A stretch of 16,704 bases of DNA from DATEXQ01 sp036846005. Lineage in GTDB: Bacteria > Patescibacteriota > Microgenomatia > UBA8517. The translations under genes were made by a program, and so were the position numbers. The stretch is from the NCBI GenBank assembly GCA_036846005.1, contig DAIUCV010000014.1:1-16704 (forward strand), given 5' to 3'. Every line of letters begins with the position of its first letter. Position 1 is the first letter of the stretch. A model generated the notes under the pieces. It ran no database searches. It saw only the letters and a program-made list of their open reading frames with translations, and was not told where the DNA came from. Below are positions 7,731 through 14,193 of the stretch, in pieces.

Positions 7731-8630
7731 TCAAGGAAGTCTAAACTTTCTTTTGATTTGTTGTATCAACCCTCCGCCGTTTCTAAAAAGTGCATCTGCC
7801 TGCCAATAATTTAAATCCTTTCCAGATTCCTTTAACACATTAACAACTTCCTTAACACCAGGATTCGACTCTTCAAATTTTTCCTTCTGCCAAACTTTCA
7901 AATATTTAACAACTTCCGAAAACGCCTGAAGTAATGAAAGAGCAAGACCGTGAATACCATCCTTATAACCCTGACCAAAAAAGTATCTACTTAAAAATTC
8001 GTTTGTAGGTTTTTTGATTAAATCCTGCCATTTAAATTTGTAGTTATCATCAACTAAACTTTTTGCATGCTCTGTTGTATAACAATTCATTCTTTCTATA
8101 TACTGTTCAACTGTTTGATAATGGTAATGAATAATTGAGCATTCTTCTTTTTCCAGCAAATCGAAACCTTCACCTTGGGTAATAGGAACGCTGTGAATCA
8201 CTTCACTCCAAGTTACAAATCCTTTCTTGAAAAATCTGATATTAAAGTCAGGCCACCAGCGTGAATGCTTAAGCCATTTTCCAAAAACTATATTTTTTCT
8301 GGGAATACGATAATAATCGGCATTGGGATTTCTTCTAATTTTATTAAGCTCTTTGGAAAGACCAACCGTTAATTCCTCATCCGCATCAAGAACTAAAATC
8401 CATTTCCCTTGGGCTTTTGAAATTGCGTAATTTCTCGCAGGCTCTACATACTTGGTTCTTTCATGATCAAAAACCAAAGCCCCGGCTTTTTTGGCTATCT
8501 CTACTGTTTTATCGTCAGACTTCATGTCTACAACAATAATTTCATCAGCAATTTCTTTTACGGAAGAAAGGAGACGAGGCAGGTTTTTCTCCTCATTAAG
8601 AGTGTTTATAACTACGGAAATATTATTCAT
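7731..8630 (-). CDS. GT2 glycosyltransferase, WaaE/KdtX-like (lipopolysaccharide-core glucosyltransferase type)
   Basis: 299 residues. The N-terminal half is a GT-A domain of the WaaE type: SVVINTLNEE at 5-14, VVDMKSDDKT at 33-42, ARNYAI at 65-70, LDADEE at 81-86, RIPRKN at 108-113, RWWPDFNIRFF at 124-134, and a histidine in EVIHSVP (H146). WaaE adds a beta-1,4-glucose to lipopolysaccharide inner core; here only the family fold is claimed, as the acceptor cannot be lipopolysaccharide with any certainty. The family's VDSGSTD motif is altered to VDMKSDD. The C-terminal part, from about 200, is amphipathic and may hold the protein at the membrane. It stops with TGA, then three bases before the next ATG, so the two are probably translationally coupled. 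It is a paralogue of the gene at 6003-6800, two genes downstream. Confidence 0.92.
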   Translation of the reverse strand: MNNISVVINTLNEEKNLPRLLSSVKEIADEIIVVDMKSDDKTVEIAKKAGALVFDHERTKYVEPARNYAISKAQGKWILVLDADEELTVGLSKELNKIRRNPNADYYRIPRKNIVFGKWLKHSRWWPDFNIRFFKKGFVTWSEVIHSVPITQGEGFDLLEKEECSIIHYHYQTVEQYIERMNCYTTEHAKSLVDDNYKFKWQDLIKKPTNEFLSRYFFGQGYKDGIHGLALSLLQAFSEVVKYLKVWQKEKFEESNPGVKEVVNVLKESGKDLNYWQADALFRNGGGLIQQIKRKFRLP

Positions 8631-8651
8631 GTATCTAATTTTAACAGAAAG

Positions 8652-10367
8652 CTAGTTAACTTGATAAATTATAACTTCATCATTATTAAATATATTCTTT
8701 ATCCCTAAGGTCTTTTCATCAAGTCCTACGCCTGCTCTTTTTATTAGATAGATATAATCTATACTCTCATTTCTTAAAAAATCTCTGCCTGAAACAGAAT
8801 TCGAGTTTTTCAGGAATGCTATAATCTTTTCTTTCCTTTCAGGCCAGTTATAACCCAATATGTTTAGATTCACTTCATCCTCAAAATAACCCTGCATCTT
8901 AGAAAAAGCGGAAATATAAGCAGTAGATTCATACAGATATATGGGTATGGGAACATATTTATCGAGTGTATTTAGAGAATCCTCACCCAAAAGTTGTATT
9001 GAGAGAACAGTTCCTTTTGGTTCTTTTCTTAAAATATTTAATGCAGCAAGCTCGTTATTTGAAATCTTGGAATGAGGAATTTTTGATATGTAATGTCTTA
9101 AAGTCGCAAACGTAGTAGGAATCGTAAATCCAATAACCAGCAATATACACAAATATTTTAAGATTCTTGATTTAATATTATCCAAAATAAAATTTACCGA
9201 ATATCCAGCTAAAATAGCTGAGAAAAATACCGAATAGTAAGAGAATTGGATAGTATTCCAAGGAGTACCTTTCTGCAGAAAAAACATCGGAATTATTATT
9301 CCTATGATAATCCCGCTAAGTGTAAAGATTTTAAAACAATCAAACTTTTTTAACCACCTCTTTAATATAAGAAAACCGATCATTCTCGTTCCCAAATTTC
9401 CGATAATAAAAATAAGAAATGCCACGCCATATGCCGCTATCGCTTTTAAATAAATCCTGCCTGACTTATAAGTAACCATCGCCTGGTAAAACCTCTCCCA
9501 ATGAAACCTATCGCCAAAATTCATCATGTTTTCCAAAAACCAAAAGGGATAAAAGACAATCAGGCTCGAGAAATTGGGACTAATCGAAAAAAGAAGTACT
9601 AGAGAAATTAATACTGAAAAAACAAATACATTAAATAGTTCATATTTCTTTTCATAAAAAGCTGCAAAAATAGAAGCAACAAATAGAGCTCCCAAGACCA
9701 CCACTGTAGCATAAACTTTAATCTGTACAAGAATGCCGAATAACAATGAAGAAAAAATAAGATATTTTAAATTTCTTGAGGTTTTATACTTCGTTAATAC
9801 CAAAAGCCCTGCCAGTAAAATAACTAGAGAAAGTGCAAATGGCGGATTTACCAAAGTTGTTGCCGCAGATTGGATCCAAAACATAGAATCTCCCCCTAAA
9901 CCCTCTCCTCTTATCAGACTGACTAAAAAGCCAAATCCCCCACCGAAATAAATAAAAAATAATGACCATAAGGTTATCGCTTTTGATTTTGACCAAGAAA
10001 GAATAAGTTTATAACTCAATATTCCCACCAAAACAGCAAGAATCGGCGGAATAATCTGGAAATATAAAGTGACAATAGGTATGGAAGTGATTTTATTAAG
10101 TAAAGCTAAAATTGCATCAAATCCCAAGTGGTAATTTGTCAATTTATATCCTGCAAATATAGGGTTATTTAGAGTTCCTTTTACCAAACTTTCCGCTAAA
10201 GCTATATGCCATATACCGTCGTGTGCGTTAGGTCCCCAAAATCCAAGTCCAAATGAATATTTTAAGCCGCTCCTGATCAGCGTCAGACTCCAAACCAGGG
10301 ATCCGACAAATATCAGAAGAATTGCTAATTTATTTTGAAAAAAATGTCCGAAAACTTTTTTTAACAT
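8652..10367 (-). CDS. Polytopic membrane protein, possible GT-C glycosyltransferase of unassigned family
   Basis: 571 residues with about a dozen predicted helices. I do not recognise a named family. After the first helix (about 13-30) there is a loop with FWGPNAHDGIWHIALAESL (43-61), where H49, D50 and H54 occupy the position of the catalytic acidic loop in GT-C enzymes. A second motif, GYKLTNYHLGFD at 73-84, could also be functional. A glycine-rich FGGGFGF lies mid-protein. The C-terminal 130 or so residues are a hydrophilic, probably extracytoplasmic domain (LNILRKEPKGTVLS, YIYLIKRAG). The layout of many helices plus an outer C-terminal domain is like GT39/GT-C and YfhO proteins. Being directly after the flippase, it could alternatively be the Wzy-type polymerase or a ligase. 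The start overlaps the flippase gene by 38 bases; it ends with TAG, the only TAG stop in the window, 21 bases before the next gene. Confidence 0.85.
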   Translation of the reverse strand: MLKKVFGHFFQNKLAILLIFVGSLVWSLTLIRSGLKYSFGLGFWGPNAHDGIWHIALAESLVKGTLNNPIFAGYKLTNYHLGFDAILALLNKITSIPIVTLYFQIIPPILAVLVGILSYKLILSWSKSKAITLWSLFFIYFGGGFGFLVSLIRGEGLGGDSMFWIQSAATTLVNPPFALSLVILLAGLLVLTKYKTSRNLKYLIFSSLLFGILVQIKVYATVVVLGALFVASIFAAFYEKKYELFNVFVFSVLISLVLLFSISPNFSSLIVFYPFWFLENMMNFGDRFHWERFYQAMVTYKSGRIYLKAIAAYGVAFLIFIIGNLGTRMIGFLILKRWLKKFDCFKIFTLSGIIIGIIIPMFFLQKGTPWNTIQFSYYSVFFSAILAGYSVNFILDNIKSRILKYLCILLVIGFTIPTTFATLRHYISKIPHSKISNNELAALNILRKEPKGTVLSIQLLGEDSLNTLDKYVPIPIYLYESTAYISAFSKMQGYFEDEVNLNILGYNWPERKEKIIAFLKNSNSVSGRDFLRNESIDYIYLIKRAGVGLDEKTLGIKNIFNNDEVIIYQVN

Positions 10368-11814
10368 CAGTTATTATACTTGAACCTATTAATAAGTATG
10401 CATTTGCCGTATAAGTTAAAACCCCCATCCCAATTAATATAAAAACAGAGGATAAACTAACGGATAAATTATGTCTTATGACAAGAAGGACTAAAGTCAT
10501 AATTAATGCAGCTATAAAAGGTTTTAATACTGATTCGGTAATAGAAAACTTTACAATTCTCCAGGTTACAAAAATTGCCACGATAGAGCTCGCTCCAACT
10601 ATTGCATACCCGGTTGCTGCTCCAATAACGGAGTACTTTATCGACAAGATAGGAATTAAAAGCCAGCTTAGGATAGTCCACATTATCATAAGTTTGAAGG
10701 TTATTTTAATTTTTCCGATTGAATTAAGTAAGTTTGTTAGCTGGGTTGTGACCGATGCAAAAACAGTATTGATGGCAATTAACCCCAAGGGGATTAAGGC
10801 CGGTTCCCATTTTTGATATCTAGGTATTATCTGAATCAGTAAGGGTGCAACTATCAAAAGTCCAGCCAGAGAAGGAAACACAAGAAAGCAAATGAAAAAA
10901 ATTGACCTATTTAAACTTCTGGTTAAGTCATCTTTCGCATCCTGCATTCTGGCAAATGCCGGAAAGGTAACTTTAATTACATGATCCATAAAAAACCTTA
11001 AGGGTGCTTGACCCCATTTTTGAGCCCAACCCAATATTCCAACACCTGCAGGACCCAAAATTCCTCCCAGGACTACCGTCATTCCATCGTCTTTTATTGT
11101 TGCCAGCAAGGTATTTGCCTGATAAGGAACACCAAAGGAAAGAAGTTTTTTTAACGATTTTTTCGCTAACGCCAAGCCGGGAATCCAAGGCTGTAAAATA
11201 TAAATTGCCACAAGCCCGACTACACTTCTGGCCAATACTGCTACTGTAAAGCTATAAATTCCATACCCTTTCCAGGCTAAAATTACGGCGATTAAGTTAT
11301 AAACTAAATTTTCCAAGACTTGGGGAATCACCAGTTTTCCAAATTCCAACCTTCTTTCCAAAAGTACCGAAGGGATTGTTTTAAAAGAGGAAAAAAGAAG
11401 AGATAGTCCCAAGGCATATAATAAAACTCTTCCGGCGTCACTTAGTCCGTAGATACGGGAAAATATCGGGGACAAAATTACCAAGACAATCAGAAGTAAG
11501 ACCACTAATATTTGCTGAACCGTAAAGGTGGTTTTTAAATCGTCTTTTTCAAGAGTTTCTTTCTTTTGAATAAGGGCTGCTGCCAGTCCGATATCTGAAA
11601 AATAAGCCAAGAAGTTAACTATTGCTGAAACTATCCAAAATATTCCGAATTCTTTCGGATCCAAAAAAACCGTTAAAAATCCTGTTGCCACTAGTGATAG
11701 AACACTTAAAAGAAAGGTTCTTCCCGTAAGAACAACTATTCCCCTTACCGCACGCGATTTTACGGCTTCTAAAGAAATTTCATCCGTCGGATCTAGATGT
11801 GATTCTATTCCCAC
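10330..11814 (-). CDS. Wzx-type oligosaccharide flippase (MOP/MATE superfamily)
   Basis: 494 residues. A short charged leader is followed by SLEAVKSRAVRGI, the usual cytosolic lead-in of polysaccharide flippases, then about 12-14 helices. Family hallmarks are LDPKEFGIFWI at 51-61 and the following DIGLAAALIQ at 74-83, plus PFRF-like PLRFFMD and PAFARMQD in the middle. It most resembles the WzxC/lipopolysaccharide-biosynthesis branch (Polysacc_synt families). The predicted job is to flip lipid-linked oligosaccharide from the inner to the outer membrane face. Its start is GTG at 11814; no earlier in-frame ATG is evident and the first internal methionine is far too late. The upstream bases TTTAGGC put AGG too close to the GTG to be a good ribosome site. 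Its 3' end overlaps the next gene by 38 bases in another frame. It is the only recognisable export component in the window. Confidence 0.92.
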   Translation of the reverse strand: MGIESHLDPTDEISLEAVKSRAVRGIVVLTGRTFLLSVLSLVATGFLTVFLDPKEFGIFWIVSAIVNFLAYFSDIGLAAALIQKKETLEKDDLKTTFTVQQILVVLLLIVLVILSPIFSRIYGLSDAGRVLLYALGLSLLFSSFKTIPSVLLERRLEFGKLVIPQVLENLVYNLIAVILAWKGYGIYSFTVAVLARSVVGLVAIYILQPWIPGLALAKKSLKKLLSFGVPYQANTLLATIKDDGMTVVLGGILGPAGVGILGWAQKWGQAPLRFFMDHVIKVTFPAFARMQDAKDDLTRSLNRSIFFICFLVFPSLAGLLIVAPLLIQIIPRYQKWEPALIPLGLIAINTVFASVTTQLTNLLNSIGKIKITFKLMIMWTILSWLLIPILSIKYSVIGAATGYAIVGASSIVAIFVTWRIVKFSITESVLKPFIAALIMTLVLLVIRHNLSVSLSSVFILIGMGVLTYTANAYLLIGSSIITDVKKSFRTFFSK

Positions 11815-11846
11815 GCCTAAATTGTAGCATGTAGAAAGCTTTATTT

Positions 11847-13376
11847 TTACTTTAATTCAAAAAATAGAAGAGTTTCCCTAAAACCATCAGGTTGAACCGC
11901 CTTAGGATAAATAGCAATTAATTCCAAACCCTTGCTTTTGGGATCCGGAATTAGAAGTCTGGTGTTATTCACAAGCAAATATGTTTTATTTCCGAATTTC
12001 TTGGATTCAATTAGACTCTTATCTACCTCTTTGATAGGCACCCCTACGCCTTTCACTATGATCTTTGGTAAATCGTTGAGATATATCTGAAGACCGTCAG
12101 GTAACGTTCCAAAACTCCCTTCCGTACCCACAACAATCTCCAGCTGTGGGTTTATATTCTGCTCTTCTCGTAGATAACTTGCTACTTCTTTTATTCCCGT
12201 TCCAGCCGTCCACTCCTCGAGATATCCGCTCCTTTCACTTCTGGGCAAAAGAGCCTTTTCGGGGTTGGTTGCAAAAAGTACATTTTGATATAAAGACCAA
12301 ATAACAAAAACCGCAAAAACTAAGTAATTAATTATTTTTAAGATATTTTTCTTAAAATCCCATAAATTGGCTGCAAAAATAGTAAGATACGGAATTGTAA
12401 ATAGAATATATCTTGCGGTAAACACTTTTGCATATTCAGCCTGGGCAATAATGGGTATTAAAAACCAACAAGAAAGAAGAAGCAATTGTAATTTATAATT
12501 CTTGAATGCTTGATAAATTCCAATTGCTGCCATGATAATAATGACTCCTGGTCCAAGTCTCATTAACCAATCGGATATATCTTTTAAATGAGCGGTAAGG
12601 GGATTAAACGGTTCTTTTAAAATGTGGCTGTAGGGATAAACATAATCATAATTTCGCATAGTTAACATTTGGAAATTTGGACCTAACCTCAATATATTAA
12701 ACATCCCGTAAGCTATGATATAGGTCACTGAAATAAGTAGGAATAATTTTAAAAGATCTCCTAATACTTGCTTTTTACCATTCACCCAGGATGACATTAA
12801 CCAGCAGGAAGGTAAAAGTAAAACAAAAAACAAAGCCGGTGATTTGGTGAGGAGTGCCCCACCCAAAGCAAATCCGGTTAACATGGCAAAATCTAATCTT
12901 AAAGTTTTTACTGTTAATATCCCAAAAATTAAGGTCCATATTCCAAACATGGAAAGCATAGAATCAACCAGTGCCATCCTATCGAAAAATACAGCAAAAG
13001 GGATAATTGCATAAATAAAGCTTGCCAAAAGAGCTTTTTTCTTTGATCCGAAAAGTATTAGAGTTAGCGAAAATACTCCCAAAAGGGTCACTATACCCGT
13101 AACAACTGATAAAAACCTACCAGCAAAAAGCGGGTCATTAAAAAGTTTAAAAAGGGGTATCATACTCCACATAAATAGAGGTTGTTTTCCGTCAGAAAGT
13201 GGTAAAAATCGTAAACCAGCTTCAGCTCTCATAACCTGAGCCCAGCGTATATAAATAGCCTCATCGGCAAATACCGGTAATTTCGTTAGGTTATAAATCC
13301 TTAAAAATAAAGCAACCGCCACTATTAAAGTACCTAAAATTATCACTGATTTCCATTCTTTCCAAATTTTTTTCAT
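11847..13376 (-). CDS. GT39-like (ArnT/PMT-type) membrane glycosyltransferase
   Basis: A complete 509-residue GT-C protein. After a basic N-terminus and first helix (about 10-27) comes LPVFADEAIYIRWA, with D38-E39 in the first outer loop where ArnT/PMT enzymes hold their catalytic acid. Then come SDGKQPLF (60-68; compare the family's 'GKPPL') and AGRFLS at 85-90. About ten or more further helices follow, with an outer C-terminal domain from about residue 385 (containing EWTAGTGIKEVASYL). Such proteins transfer a sugar from polyprenyl phosphate to lipid, glycan or protein on the outer face; the acceptor here is unknown. The length suits the family. It starts 15 bases after the ALG5-like gene, its plausible donor supplier, and ends 32 bases before the flippase gene. 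ATG start, no Shine-Dalgarno site, TAA stop. Confidence 0.9.
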   Translation of the reverse strand: MKKIWKEWKSVIILGTLIVAVALFLRIYNLTKLPVFADEAIYIRWAQVMRAEAGLRFLPLSDGKQPLFMWSMIPLFKLFNDPLFAGRFLSVVTGIVTLLGVFSLTLILFGSKKKALLASFIYAIIPFAVFFDRMALVDSMLSMFGIWTLIFGILTVKTLRLDFAMLTGFALGGALLTKSPALFFVLLLPSCWLMSSWVNGKKQVLGDLLKLFLLISVTYIIAYGMFNILRLGPNFQMLTMRNYDYVYPYSHILKEPFNPLTAHLKDISDWLMRLGPGVIIIMAAIGIYQAFKNYKLQLLLLSCWFLIPIIAQAEYAKVFTARYILFTIPYLTIFAANLWDFKKNILKIINYLVFAVFVIWSLYQNVLFATNPEKALLPRSERSGYLEEWTAGTGIKEVASYLREEQNINPQLEIVVGTEGSFGTLPDGLQIYLNDLPKIIVKGVGVPIKEVDKSLIESKKFGNKTYLLVNNTRLLIPDPKSKGLELIAIYPKAVQPDGFRETLLFFELK

Positions 13377-13391
13377 TTAAATTTTAAAAGA

Positions 13392-14153
13392 TTAATTATA
13401 AATTCCCCTAACGTCATTCATTTTTACTCTTAATATTTGGGTCAACATCTCACTGGATTCTTTAAAGTATTTTTCCAAACCTCCTCCTTTACTTGTACTT
13501 ACATCTCTGTCTTTCCATAATACCGGTACTTCCTTTATCTTATAACCTCTTTTTTTCAATATATGTAAAAGTTCAACATCATAAGACGTCACTTTCCAAC
13601 CTTTGGTTTTTTGTTCTTTCCTGAAAAATTCTAATTTAGAAAAATTCTCCTTGAGAGCTTTACCCAAGAACAATTTAAAACCACACTGTGTATCTTTTAT
13701 CTCGGGTAAAATCATTAACTTTCTGAAACTCATAAAAACAATAGCTCCCATTTTTCTATAAAAGGGAAAGTTTTTTCGAACTAGCCCTCTTGATCCGATT
13801 ACCACATCAAACTCTTTATCTAAAAATGGCAAGAGTTTATTTAATTCTCCTATTGGAGTTGACTGGTCCATATCGGTAAACAGAATATATTTACCGTTCG
13901 CTGCTTTTATTCCGTATTGTAATGCTGAAGGCTTACCACCATGCGGATTTTCTAAAAGTATAAATCCAGGCAGATTTTCTATCTGTGATTTGATGAATTT
14001 CTTACTGTTATCAGTGCTTCCGTCGTCGGATACTATTACTTCCCAATTAATATTTTTATTATTTAAAAAATCGTAAACTTGCTTTAAAACACCCTTTTTT
14101 AGATTATCCTCTTCGTTATAACAAGGAATAATGACTGATAAATAGCTTTGCAT
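13392..14153 (-). CDS. GT2 glycosyltransferase, dolichyl/polyprenyl-phosphate glucose synthase-like
   Basis: A complete 253-residue GT-A fold family 2 enzyme. Visible motifs: LSVIIPCYNEE at the N-terminus, nucleotide-binding SDDGSTDNS at 42-50, the metal-binding DxD region as TDMDQSTP at 93-100, GSR at 120-122, DTQCGFKLF at 154-162, YDVELL at 191-196 and a late LWKDRD at 212-217. This pattern matches ALG5/DPM1-type enzymes, which move a hexose from a nucleotide sugar to dolichyl or undecaprenyl phosphate on the cytosolic face. DMDQ replaces the usual DADLS. No C-terminal membrane helices or GtrA domain follow, so it is the short soluble form. It lies between two GT39-like genes, 15 bases from the next one, which fits a role in making their lipid-linked sugar donor (inference). 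The ATG start has no Shine-Dalgarno site. The sugar cannot be read from sequence. Confidence 0.92.
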   Translation of the reverse strand: MQSYLSVIIPCYNEEDNLKKGVLKQVYDFLNNKNINWEVIVSDDGSTDNSKKFIKSQIENLPGFILLENPHGGKPSALQYGIKAANGKYILFTDMDQSTPIGELNKLLPFLDKEFDVVIGSRGLVRKNFPFYRKMGAIVFMSFRKLMILPEIKDTQCGFKLFLGKALKENFSKLEFFRKEQKTKGWKVTSYDVELLHILKKRGYKIKEVPVLWKDRDVSTSKGGGLEKYFKESSEMLTQILRVKMNDVRGIYN

Positions 14154-14193
14154 AAATCAATTATTGTTTATTCTACGGCAGTTTACAAGAAAA

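Noticed and set aside
8463..8708. Plus-strand open frame of 81 codons
   Set aside because: It lies mostly opposite a well-supported GT2 gene, is low complexity and shows no family motif. The same holds for the other plus-strand frames (for example 1577-1762, 2078-2401, 9733-9951, 10478-10816, 11004-11249, 14810-15055).
10469..10681. Minus-strand alternative frame inside the flippase gene
   Set aside because: It overlaps a strong membrane-protein gene in another frame and has no recognisable features. Similar shadows lie at 3461-3646, 9784-9996 and 10973-11188.
11815..11846. TACAAT just upstream of the flippase GTG as a promoter -10 box
   Set aside because: There is no matching -35 hexamer at 16-18 bases, and it would leave almost no leader. 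TATAAT upstream of 10367 was rejected for the same reason and lies inside a coding region.
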